The notes beneath the pieces are model-generated. The model was not told the origin of the DNA, did not search any database, and worked only from the letters and a program-made list of their open reading frames with translations. The position numbers and the translations under genes are program-made. DNA of 53,645 nt from an uncultured Eubacteriales bacterium. GTDB taxonomy: Bacteria > Bacillota > Clostridia > Lachnospirales > Lachnospiraceae. Positions 42,293 through 50,718 of the stretch are shown one piece after another (positions within the stretch are counted from its first letter, which is position 1; every line of letters begins with the position of its first letter). The stretch lies in NCBI GenBank assembly GCA_949289145.1, contig CASEML010000097.1, positions 1-53,645 of the forward strand. Reading direction: 5' to 3'.

Positions 42293-42337
42293 TTTCCATG
42301 CATAGTTCATATGATATATTTTTAGAGGGGTAAAATA

Positions 42338-43342
42338 ATGAATGATACAAAAACAATAGACACCTTATTCAACCAGTTAGACACTTCCCTTGTGGATGCT
42401 TATCAAGTGGGAGCATTAATGTATTCTCCAGGAACAAATGGGGAGATTTATGAGAAATTATTATCCGGCGTATGGGGGAATTGTTTTTCGCTTGCATTGT
42501 GTTTGGAGGATTCCATCGATGACAGTGCGGTGGAACTGGGAGAACGCACCATTGCGGAAACTTTTCACCAAATTTATGAAAGTAAAGAAAAGCTCCCCTT
42601 TCTCCCTAAATTGTTTATCCGGGTGCGCAGTCCAAAACAAATTGCAAAGTTATATCGTATGCTGTCAGACAGCAGTGAACTGTTAAGCGGCTTTATTCTC
42701 CCAAAATTTGTACCGAAAAATGCACCTTATTATATAGAAGAAATCTGTCAAATTAATTATAAAAACAATACAAATAAAATTTATATGATGCCGATTTTAG
42801 AAAGCGGCGAACTGGTTTCCTATCATACCAGATATGAAACCTTAGATCAACTTTACTCACAGCTTCTTTCCTGCCGCGAGTATGTATTAAACGTTCGTGT
42901 AGGCGGAAATGATCTGTGCCATCTTTTTGGCGTCCGGCGCAACGTCAATGAAACCATTTATGATATCAAACCCATTGCCAGTGTTTTAAGTGATATTGTC
43001 ACATATTTTTTTCATGATTTTGTGGTTTCTGCACCTGTCTGGGAATATTTCGCAGATGAAAATGATAACTGGAAAACGGGACTGGAAAATGAGATGCGTA
43101 TGGATATGCTAAACGGCTTTATTGGAAAAACCATCATCCATCCTAACCAAATTCCCGTGGTGGCCAACGGCTTAAAAGCAAATGCCCATGACGTGGCAGA
43201 TGCCGTAAAAATTCTTAACTTTCAAAATCCTTTGGTCAATGTAAGCAAAAGTGCCTGGGGCACACGAATGAATGAAATGAAAACCCATGCCAACTGGGCG
43301 AAAAAGCAGATTTTACTTGCAAAAATATATGGAGTGAGATAA
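42338..43342 (+). CDS. HpcH/HpaI (CitE-like) aldolase of Ter clusters
   Basis: 334 residues, TIM barrel of the HpcH/CitE group. Markers: SLALCLEDSIDDSAVELGE (metal-binding Glu/Asp), KLFIRVRSPKQIAKLY (substrate Arg), GFILPKFVPKN, NVRVGGNDLCHLFGVRR and GFIGKTIIHPNQIPVV. It should make or break a carbon-carbon bond, likely on a sugar or nucleoside precursor in the Ter biosynthetic module. Immediately followed by the TRSP phosphoribosyltransferase gene without a gap. AGAGGGGTAAAATA precedes the ATG. Confidence 0.92.
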   Translation: MNDTKTIDTLFNQLDTSLVDAYQVGALMYSPGTNGEIYEKLLSGVWGNCFSLALCLEDSIDDSAVELGERTIAETFHQIYESKEKLPFLPKLFIRVRSPKQIAKLYRMLSDSSELLSGFILPKFVPKNAPYYIEEICQINYKNNTNKIYMMPILESGELVSYHTRYETLDQLYSQLLSCREYVLNVRVGGNDLCHLFGVRRNVNETIYDIKPIASVLSDIVTYFFHDFVVSAPVWEYFADENDNWKTGLENEMRMDMLNGFIGKTIIHPNQIPVVANGLKANAHDVADAVKILNFQNPLVNVSKSAWGTRMNEMKTHANWAKKQILLAKIYGVR

Positions 43343-44515
43343 ATGAATTACAGCGAAAAAGATTTAATTACCATTGCAAAGAGAGAGAACAATACCAAAC
43401 GTCCTTTTCTTCTGGTAAATCCTCTGCAGGGAAAACATATACCCACTGCACCTTCCCAGTGCCTTGCTCTTTTTTCTGCACTGGCAGAACGTGTTTTTAA
43501 TGAACCGGCTTATGCTTATAAACACACATTAATTATTGGTTTTGCAGAAACTGCCACTGCCATTGGCATGGGGCTTGCTGCCTGTGCTCCTTTTCCTACG
43601 GCTTACATTCAGACTACCAGAGAGCACTTTGAAGGGAAGGACTTTTTGTATTTCAGCGAGGAGCATAGCCATGCCACAGATCAGATGGTAATTCGGGATT
43701 TTTTAGATTGTCACGTAACACCGGATACCCATATTATTTTTGCCGAGGACGAAGTGACCACCGGAAGAACTATTGAAAACTTTATTGGCGTGCTTGGAAA
43801 AACTTATCCCAACTATAATTTTTCTTTCGAAATTGCTTCTATTCTAAACGGCATGGGAGAGGAAAAAAGAAAAGAGTTTCGTAGACAGGGGATTGCCATC
43901 CATTTTCTGCTGCCTGTGCCTGCTTATGATTATGACACCATTTTATCCTCATATACTTATGAAGCATCCTTACGCTTATGTTGCCGGCAGCTGTCTGAAA
44001 ACAAATACACTTGGGAACATGAAGTTTTAAACGATACAGATCGGCAGCCTTTCACTGTACTCTATCCGGGGGGTTATCAAAACACCAGACTGGGAGTAAT
44101 GGCACCGGAATATCAGCAGCTTTGCCAGAAATTATCTTGCGAAGTTTTGCAAAAAACCTGCCTTTTGGACATTTCCGGGAAGCGTATCTTAGTGCTGGGC
44201 ACCGAAGAGTTAATGTATGCAGGCATCTATCTTGGCAACTATATAGAAGAACATACAGATAACCATGTGTTTTTCCATGCCACCACCAGAAGTCCCATTC
44301 TTCCAAGCAGAGAAGAAACTTACCCTCTGCACAGCCGCTATGAACTTACTAGTTTTTATCAGCAGGACCGTACCACTTATGTATATAATTTAGATACCTA
44401 CGACTTATGTCTGGTGTTGACGGACAGCCCCAGACATACTACTGCCATGGAAGAACTTTGCCAAGCATTTGCACTTCACCACTGCGGCAAAATCATACAT
44501 ATTATCTGGAGGTAA
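43343..44515 (+). CDS. Phosphoribosyltransferase with TRSP domain
   Basis: 390 residues. The N-terminal half is a PRTase_2-type domain: NPLQGKHIPTAPSQCLALFSALAERV, TLIIGFAETATAIGMGLA and the PRPP loop IIFAEDEVTTGRTIENFI (about 131-148). The C-terminal half is the TRSP domain, with KRILVLGTEELMYAGIYLGNYIEEH, FFHATTRSPILPS and YPLHSRYELTSFYQ. It probably transfers a ribose phosphate to a base-like acceptor, or the reverse, in synthesis of the Ter metabolite. The start overlaps the preceding stop region (directly adjacent), indicating coupling. Confidence 0.92.
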   Translation: MNYSEKDLITIAKRENNTKRPFLLVNPLQGKHIPTAPSQCLALFSALAERVFNEPAYAYKHTLIIGFAETATAIGMGLAACAPFPTAYIQTTREHFEGKDFLYFSEEHSHATDQMVIRDFLDCHVTPDTHIIFAEDEVTTGRTIENFIGVLGKTYPNYNFSFEIASILNGMGEEKRKEFRRQGIAIHFLLPVPAYDYDTILSSYTYEASLRLCCRQLSENKYTWEHEVLNDTDRQPFTVLYPGGYQNTRLGVMAPEYQQLCQKLSCEVLQKTCLLDISGKRILVLGTEELMYAGIYLGNYIEEHTDNHVFFHATTRSPILPSREETYPLHSRYELTSFYQQDRTTYVYNLDTYDLCLVLTDSPRHTTAMEELCQAFALHHCGKIIHIIWR

Positions 44516-44517
44516 CT

Positions 44518-45600
44518 ATGAAAAGCAGCTATCTTGACCGTGACGTAACATTACTGTTAAAAGACATATCCGGACTGGTCACTCCCCTGCCTACCAAGGA
44601 AAGGGAACAACTTATCCAATCCGGCGTCCATTATTCTGAGATGCTTCCTTTAGAATACAAACCTACGCAAAAATATATGGAAGCCTACCACTTTGCTTTG
44701 AAAGCCTATGCTAAAACCACCGCGGATGCGGTATGTCAGGCAGCAGAAAAAATATATGCTTCCGTACAAGAAGATTTTCGGCAAAATTCCCAAAATCTCT
44801 CGGAAATAGTACTGGTTTCTCTTGCCCGTGCCGGAATTCCAGTTGGTATCTTAATAAAACGCTATTTAGAACACAAATATAATCTTTGTGTATTTCATTA
44901 TTCCATTTCTATTATTCGTGACCGGGGAATTGATGACAATGCCATTCATTATATATTAGACCGTCATCATCCCAAATCAGTACGTTTTGTAGATGGCTGG
45001 ATTGGAAAGGGCGCTATCCAGCGGGAATTAAAGCAGGCACTCAGCCCTTACCCAGAATTAAACCCAACCTTGGCCGTGCTTTCTGATCCTGCCAACATCA
45101 CGGATTTATGCGGAACCCACGAAGATATTCTGATACCAAGTTCCTGCTTAAACAGCACCGTATCAGGGTTGATCAGCCGCACCTTTCTACGATCTGATAT
45201 TATTGGAGAAAAAGATTTTCATGGAGCTGTATTTTACTCTAATCTGATCGAGGAAGATTTGTCCTATGAATTTATCAATGCCATTGAACAGCATTTTGAC
45301 TATCATACGAAGGTAGTTGATACTACTCCGTCTGGCTTTACTGGGCTTAGCGAAGTAAAAACTATTGCCAAACACTTTCATATTGCTGACATTAACTTTA
45401 TTAAGCCCGGTATCGGTGAAGCCACCCGAGTATTAATCCGCCGGGTTCCATGGAAACTGTTGGTGCGCCCCGGTGCCAGACATAACCCGCTGTTGACGCA
45501 CCTTTTACAACTGGCAGATGAAAAGGAAGTCCCTGTAGAAGAATATCCGCTGCAAAATTACATTGCCTGTGGAATCATTAAAAACGTGGCAGATGCTTAA
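44518..45600 (+). CDS. StiP-like phosphoribosyltransferase with PELOTA domain
   Basis: 360 residues from the ATG at 44518, behind TGGAGGTAACT. The N-terminal part is the PRTase_1/StiP family, once called a cysteine protease: LPLEYKPTQKYMEAYHFALK, IVLVSLARAGIPVGILIKRY and SVRFVDGWIGKGAIQRELKQ (PRPP-type loop). The C-terminal 75 residues (IADINFIKPGIGEATRVLIR and ARHNPLLTHLLQLADEKEVP) form a PELOTA-type RNA-binding domain. It is the second phosphoribosyltransferase of the module. It starts 2 bp after the TRSP gene; the operon ends here. Confidence 0.92.
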   Translation: MKSSYLDRDVTLLLKDISGLVTPLPTKEREQLIQSGVHYSEMLPLEYKPTQKYMEAYHFALKAYAKTTADAVCQAAEKIYASVQEDFRQNSQNLSEIVLVSLARAGIPVGILIKRYLEHKYNLCVFHYSISIIRDRGIDDNAIHYILDRHHPKSVRFVDGWIGKGAIQRELKQALSPYPELNPTLAVLSDPANITDLCGTHEDILIPSSCLNSTVSGLISRTFLRSDIIGEKDFHGAVFYSNLIEEDLSYEFINAIEQHFDYHTKVVDTTPSGFTGLSEVKTIAKHFHIADINFIKPGIGEATRVLIRRVPWKLLVRPGARHNPLLTHLLQLADEKEVPVEEYPLQNYIACGIIKNVADA

Positions 45601-45651
45601 GGACCGGCAATGCCACTGTTTTTTCATAGATTGTAACGTAACAGCCGGGCC

Positions 45652-46503
45652 TTACTGCTGCACTTGTTTTACATTCATTCTTTTATTATAATTATTTTCT
45701 AATATCATCTTTCGATATTCTTTAGGTGTCAGAGCTGCATACCTTTTAAAATCTTTTATAAAATGGGACTGGCCATAATATCCGGCATCTGCGCCAATGC
45801 TCGTCAGCATGGAGTTATCTTCCTGATTGATTTTCTGAATTGCCTTCTGAAATTTCATGATCATACCAAAAGTTTTAGGGTTAATTCCCATGTTCTGATT
45901 GAATACTTTATTAAGATACCGTTGAGTATACCCGGTTTTGTCTGCCAGCTCATTCACTGTGACATCGCCGTTGGCGGCAATGATCTGATTTTTCATATAT
46001 TCCACCAACTGTTTTGTATTTCCTTTTTCTGGACTGGAATACTGCTTGTCAAAGGCTTCTTTGTAAAGTTTCAGAAATCCTTCCATCCACTGTCCCTTAT
46101 CATAAGCCTCTTCCATACGTTTCAGAAAGTCCTTGTCCCGTATCACATCTTCCAAATTAATTTCATGCTGTACAAAATCTTTCATGCTGGCATTGACAAT
46201 TGCCGGAAGCTCACCTGCTAAAAAACGTACCCCAAAATATTCCTTGTCGTTTTCATTGGCAATCACTGTTTTTTCCAAAACGGTTCCTGCCACTCTGGCC
46301 TTAATTCCACTGTGATCATTTTCAAACATAATATCAATACAACCATCCGGAACCACCATAATCCCATTTTCTAGGTCTGTATGTTTATAATAGTCATAGA
46401 AATGCAGAATTCCATAATTCATCACAATCCCTTTGTGGTATTCCGGTGTGGCCATGACAAAATATGGCTGAATTGTCTTCATAATGTTTTCTGCTGCCAT
46501 CAT
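45652..46503 (-). CDS. AraC family transcriptional regulator
   Basis: 283 residues. The N-terminal part (about 1-150, with ILHFYDYYKHTDLENGIMVVPDGCIDIMFE) is a DUF6597-like sensing domain. The C-terminal AraC HTH pair is clear: VTVNELADKTGYTQRYLNKVFNQNMGINPKTFGMIMKFQKAIQKI and SIGADAGYYGQSHFIKDFKRYAALTPKEYRKM. No adjacent target operon is obvious; it faces the end of the Ter operon. ATG at 46503 or 46500 behind GAGGGATA. Confidence 0.92.
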   Translation of the reverse strand: MMAAENIMKTIQPYFVMATPEYHKGIVMNYGILHFYDYYKHTDLENGIMVVPDGCIDIMFENDHSGIKARVAGTVLEKTVIANENDKEYFGVRFLAGELPAIVNASMKDFVQHEINLEDVIRDKDFLKRMEEAYDKGQWMEGFLKLYKEAFDKQYSSPEKGNTKQLVEYMKNQIIAANGDVTVNELADKTGYTQRYLNKVFNQNMGINPKTFGMIMKFQKAIQKINQEDNSMLTSIGADAGYYGQSHFIKDFKRYAALTPKEYRKMILENNYNKRMNVKQVQQ

Positions 46504-46549
46504 TATCCCTCACCTATCCAATCTGATACCTTTATCTATTTTTATTGCA

Positions 46550-46596
46550 CAAGAAAAGGACAAAGACTCACATTCATCATGTGAACATCTTTGTCC
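46550..46596 (-). terminator. Terminator of the ABC/two-component operon
   Basis: Minus strand GGACAAAGA and TCTTTGTCC (arms 46558-46566 and 46588-46596), extended by TTCACAT/ATGTGA-type pairing inside, followed by TTTTCTT. It lies about 120 bp after the histidine kinase stop. Confidence 0.7.
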
Positions 46597-46714
46597 CTGA
46601 AAATTTATGCTAACCTGCATTCATCTGCCAATAAGATTTCTTTTTCTTAGTTATTATACTATAATCTCTTAGGCAAAATGTCAATCCCTTTCTATCAAAA
46701 AACTTATGGTAGCC

Positions 46715-47632
46715 TTATTTATGATGGTTGCCATCTACCATTGAAAATTTTGCGCAGATACAAAATCGCCCATCTACAATCTGGGCTTCTATCTGTCCGT
46801 TCATGCGAATTACAAATTCTTTGGCAATGGAAAGTCCCAGTCCCGTTGAATTGCGGCTTCTTGCTTTATCTTCCTTATAAAACCGTTCAAACACCTGCCC
46901 CACATCAATCTGATTGGGATATGCTACCTGATTATATACGGTAAGCACCATCTGCGTCTGCTCTTTTTTCAGAGATATCCTGATTTCTTTTTCCCCATGA
47001 TCCATGACATTTTTTATAACGTTTCGAATCACCCGCTCCAACCCCTGCTCATTTCCCATCATATACAATAATTCATCTGTTATTTCTATCACAGGTTCAA
47101 TTCCCTTTTTTCTCCAGTCTTCATAATAGGAAAAAATAGTTTTCTTTAAAATCCGGTTCATACAACAAACAGATAATTCTAATGAATAAGACTCATTTTT
47201 TAATTTAGTAAAAGTAAATAATTCCTCCAACATATCCTTCAAGCTGGAAATCCTTTCTTGAATAATCTGTAAATAGCGCCTTTGCTCCTCTGGATTATTA
47301 CTGCTCTCCAGCATCTGAAAATATCCGTCTAACGAGGTCAGTGGTGTACGAATATCATGGGATAAGTTCGTATAAGTATCAGAAATCATTTTTTCCTTTT
47401 TCTGATATTCTGCCTTTTCTTTTCTCTTTTGCTGCAGTAACTCATTCAAAAGCTCCACCAGCTTCTCAATTCCGCCAAAGGAAATCTCTCCCGTAATCAT
47501 CATATTGCTGTCATGCTTTTCCTGAAACGCCAACTGGCGGCAGATATCTCTTATCTGCCGCTGGTATTTCCAAAACAACATCGTCTGTATGAAAAGCACA
47601 AAAATTAAAACTCCAAGAATGATATAGATCAA
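46715..47632 (-). CDS. Sensor histidine kinase
   Basis: 305 residues with one N-terminal membrane helix (IYIILGVLIFVLFIQTMLFW) and almost no outer domain, the type called intramembrane-sensing that partners ABC transporters. The H box is NLSHDIRTPLTSL with His92; the ATPase part has NEQGLERVIRNVIKNVMDHG (N box) and VFERFYKEDKARSRNSTGLGLSIAKEFV (F and G2 boxes). It should phosphorylate the response regulator at 49482-50156. Directly after the permease gene. Confidence 0.95.
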   Translation of the reverse strand: MIYIILGVLIFVLFIQTMLFWKYQRQIRDICRQLAFQEKHDSNMMITGEISFGGIEKLVELLNELLQQKRKEKAEYQKKEKMISDTYTNLSHDIRTPLTSLDGYFQMLESSNNPEEQRRYLQIIQERISSLKDMLEELFTFTKLKNESYSLELSVCCMNRILKKTIFSYYEDWRKKGIEPVIEITDELLYMMGNEQGLERVIRNVIKNVMDHGEKEIRISLKKEQTQMVLTVYNQVAYPNQIDVGQVFERFYKEDKARSRNSTGLGLSIAKEFVIRMNGQIEAQIVDGRFCICAKFSMVDGNHHK

Positions 47633-48484
47633 TTAAATATCCCTCTTTTCAAGCACAAAACTTCCTATCAATGCCATAGCTAAAGTAAAGAGCACTGCAA
47701 CCCCAATTCCCGATAAACATGCCTGTTTGTCTGGTGTCATAGACAAAAGTGTCATATTTCCCGTTACCGTATGTTCTAATAGATGAAACTCTGTAAATCC
47801 TAACTTAGCTGCCACCTGATCTACCAAACTGTATAATATAACCATCACATTCATACACAGACATATTGCTATTATCATGCTAAACACGTTATTTTTCAGC
47901 AGGATGGCTATCGTCATACAGATTACCACAAAAGCATAATGAAGCAGTATTTGAATTCCCATATACCGCAGAAAATCCCCTGCATCTCCCCATTGAAAAT
48001 TTTCTAAGAATATCCAGTTACCAAATGCCTGAGCCAAAACGAAAATCAATAAAGATAAAATAGTAAAAACAAATAGTACACCGGCTCTGGATATAATCAG
48101 CTGCCATCTCTTGCTTACCTGCCCGCCGATATTTTTAATATAGCCGCTGTTGATATCTGCTGTAGAGAAGATCACTGTAAAAATAACTAAAAATAGTGCT
48201 ATACATTTTGCCTGAGCATTGGCATATATCATATCAAAAACTGTTATATTTCTACCATCTTCCGTAGGCACGATTACGGACATTCCCAGATTTACGTTTT
48301 CCGGCGAAGTGTTTCTATTTGCAATTTCTTCCTGTTGTGACGCTGTCATCTCCTCCTGTTGATCATACTCTTCCGCTGCAAGAGCTGTAGTGAATATGAT
48401 ACTTACTATCATGATCACCCAGATTACATACATACTTCTGGTACGAAACATTCTATAAAAATCCATTTTTAACATATTAATCAT
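47633..48484 (-). CDS. ABC-2 type transporter permease
   Basis: 283 residues with six membrane segments and an outer loop after the first helix. The start MLKMDFYRMFRTRSMYVIWVIM and the segment DINSGYIKNIGGQVSKRWQLIISRAGVLFVFTILSLL are typical of LanE/LanG or BcrB-like permeases. It overlaps the end of the ATPase gene by 8 bp, so the two are translationally coupled. Substrate probably a peptide antibiotic. Confidence 0.88.
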   Translation of the reverse strand: MINMLKMDFYRMFRTRSMYVIWVIMIVSIIFTTALAAEEYDQQEEMTASQQEEIANRNTSPENVNLGMSVIVPTEDGRNITVFDMIYANAQAKCIALFLVIFTVIFSTADINSGYIKNIGGQVSKRWQLIISRAGVLFVFTILSLLIFVLAQAFGNWIFLENFQWGDAGDFLRYMGIQILLHYAFVVICMTIAILLKNNVFSMIIAICLCMNVMVILYSLVDQVAAKLGFTEFHLLEHTVTGNMTLLSMTPDKQACLSGIGVAVLFTLAMALIGSFVLEKRDI

Positions 48485-49394
48485 TCGCAGCCCCTCCTGT
48501 CAGATTCAAAAAATAAGTTTCTAATTCTTCACTGGTAATAGAAATTCCTTTTACCAAAATCCCTGCTTTCGCAAGTGCCATATTCACCTGTGCGCTTTCG
48601 TTCAGCCGCTCAAAAATATGAATATGTTCCTTATCTACCACCTGATAATTTCGAAATCCTAAAGAATCCAATACCGGAACAGCACGCTTTGGTTCCTCTA
48701 ATACCACCTCGATTCGTTCACAACACCGCTGCATCAATTCTTCACTGGTTAATTCCTGTAAAAGACTGCCCCTGTGAATAATGCCATAATCCGTAGCAAT
48801 TTTAGAAAGCTCCTCTAAAATATGACTGGATATTAAAATGGTCATATTTCTGTCTTCTTTCAAACTTAAAATGGTATCTCTGACTTCCACAATTCCCTGT
48901 GGATCCAGCCCATTAATAGGTTCGTCCAAAACCAGCAAATCCGGTTCTCCCACCAATGCCAAACCGATTCCTAACCGCTGTTTCATACCAAGTGAAAAAT
49001 GCTTTGTCTTTTTCTTTCCCACATCTTCTAAGCCTACCGTTTTCAAAATCTCTTCGATATAACCGACTTTTCGGATTCCAAACAATTCACACTTGATTTT
49101 TAGATTTTCGTAAGCAGTCATATTCCCGTATAAACCGGGCGTTTCAATTAAACACCCTACTCTGGACCGCACCTGACTTAATTCTCTTCCCCGATAACCA
49201 AACAATTCAATTTCTCCGCTGCTTGGTGTTGAAAGGCCACTGATCATTTTTAAACAGGTAGTTTTTCCCGCACCATTTCTTCCTATAAAACCATAAATGG
49301 CTCCTCTTTTAATATGAATACTTACCTGATTTACTGCTTTAAACCTCCCAAATTGTTTCGTCAGACCTTTTGTCTGTAATAACAACTCCTGCAT
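48477..49394 (-). CDS. ABC transporter ATP-binding protein (BcrA/LanF-like)
   Basis: 305 residues. Walker A GFIGRNGAGKTTCLKMI, Q loop CLIETPGLYGNMTAYENL, signature FSLGMKQRLGIGLAL, Walker B DLLVLDEPINGLDP and H loop ILISSHILEEL. The last 90 residues form the extension typical of bacitracin and lantibiotic immunity ATPases. Works with the permease at 47633-48484 in export or removal of peptides from the membrane, under control of the neighbouring two-component pair. Confidence 0.95.
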   Translation of the reverse strand: MQELLLQTKGLTKQFGRFKAVNQVSIHIKRGAIYGFIGRNGAGKTTCLKMISGLSTPSSGEIELFGYRGRELSQVRSRVGCLIETPGLYGNMTAYENLKIKCELFGIRKVGYIEEILKTVGLEDVGKKKTKHFSLGMKQRLGIGLALVGEPDLLVLDEPINGLDPQGIVEVRDTILSLKEDRNMTILISSHILEELSKIATDYGIIHRGSLLQELTSEELMQRCCERIEVVLEEPKRAVPVLDSLGFRNYQVVDKEHIHIFERLNESAQVNMALAKAGILVKGISITSEELETYFLNLTGGAAND

Positions 49395-49481
49395 CTTATC
49401 TCTCCTTTTCTTTTATTTGCTATTCAGTCTAATAAATAAGCCCTAATAAAAAGCAAAGAAATAGTAAAAAAAGAGTAAATT

Positions 49482-50156
49482 TCAGGAGCGCAGACGATAA
49501 CCGATTCCCCAAACAGTTTCAATATATTCTTCCTGCGTTACCTGTTTTAATTTTTTTCTTATATTGCTGATATGTACATCTAAAGTTTTCGTTTCTCCCA
49601 TATAAGGCTCCTCCCAGGCATACTCAAAAATATCCTCTTTACTAAAAACTTGTTTGGGATTCTTCAGAAGCAGTTCTAAGATAGCAAATTCCTGCTTTGT
49701 TATGTTAGGAATCATTTTATCATTTACCTGCACCTGAAAGATAGTTTTATCTATGGTCAGTTCTTTATAGGATATTTTGGTTCCTGACGGCTCCTTTTGG
49801 GCATGACGCAGCTGAATCTGAATCCGTGCCAACACTTCTTTTATTTCAAAAGGCTTTGTGATGTAATCGTCCGCCCCTCCAGTTAAGAGGTTTAATTTCT
49901 CGTCCATTTGGTCTTTGGCAGTTAAAACAATTACCGGCACATTCCCCTTTTTTCGGATTTCCTGCAAAACTTCCTCTCCTGAAATGCCCGGCAGCATCAA
50001 GTCTAACAATACCAGTGAATAAGATTTCAGCTCCAACAACATTTTGGCTTCCGTCCCCGAAAAAGCCGACTCGCAAGTGTAGCCGGCTTTGGTTAAAGCT
50101 TCCTTTAATAACTGGTTGATATTGGTATCGTCTTCTACAATTAATATGGTATGCAT
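49482..50156 (-). CDS. OmpR-family response regulator
   Basis: 224 residues. Receiver domain with acidic pocket EDD at 8-10, phospho-acceptor Asp52 in SLVLLDLMLPG, and Lys in YITKPFEIKE; C-terminal winged helix with ITKQEFAILELLLKNPKQVFSKEDIFEYAWEEPYMGETKTLDVHISNIRKKL. First gene of the four-gene operon regulator, ATPase, permease, kinase. Likely activates the same operon. Confidence 0.96.
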   Translation of the reverse strand: MHTILIVEDDTNINQLLKEALTKAGYTCESAFSGTEAKMLLELKSYSLVLLDLMLPGISGEEVLQEIRKKGNVPVIVLTAKDQMDEKLNLLTGGADDYITKPFEIKEVLARIQIQLRHAQKEPSGTKISYKELTIDKTIFQVQVNDKMIPNITKQEFAILELLLKNPKQVFSKEDIFEYAWEEPYMGETKTLDVHISNIRKKLKQVTQEEYIETVWGIGYRLRS

Positions 50157-50254
50157 TTATATCACCTATTTTCTTTCCTGTTGAAAAACAAGTCCCTATT
50201 ATAACAAAATTCTACGTTATCTCCATCTGCTACCGCCTTTGTGACTTTTTTATC

Positions 50255-50718
50255 TTATTCATCTAAATATTGTTTAAGTTCTTCCACTAACTTATAAACC
50301 ATTGTTCCCGGATTATATTCAGAAGGCTTACATCTCTCTTGATCAAATGCTGCCATTCTGCGCTTAGCATTTTTTATTGCCGTAGCTACACCATCAAATC
50401 ATCAAAATCGTCTTTATCAAATATCACCCATATATTCTGATAAATTATTTTCACTTCTTTAACAATTTTATCTGTAACTTCGATTAATTTTTGTGTGGAA
50501 CACCCTTCTCCATGTATATCTATAAAGGGAACTTGAATAACATCAATTTTTCCACCAATCTTTTCTTCAATTAATTTTTGCATATTTTTAAAATATAGTG
50601 GTTCTGTACGTTCACCTTCAGTAATAATCAAAAAAGAATTGGCTTTAGGCATTTTGTATTCATATCTTCTTTGTCTTCTAGTTTCTCTCCTCTTTTTAAA
50701 CAAATCATCCGACCCCAT
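50255..50718 (-). pseudogene. Broken RloB-like partner gene
   Basis: The first 110 codons (50386-50718) give the RloB N-terminus: FKKRRETRRQRRYEYKMPKA, LIITEGERTEPLYFKNMQKL (Toprim-like Glu) and WVIFDKDDFDDL. The frame then stops, but a second frame resumes with VATAIKNAKRRMAAFD and NPGTMVYKLVEELKQYLDE to a TAA at 50255, which is the normal RloB C-terminus. The middle, including the second Toprim acidic region and the SNxxFExW-type block, is absent and the frame is shifted. So it is an internally deleted, probably inactive gene. It is directly coupled to the intact RloA ATPase gene. Confidence 0.75.

Noticed and set aside
45763..46221. 152-codon plus-strand frame
   Set aside because: Antisense to the AraC regulator, with a composition expected of a shadow and no start signal.
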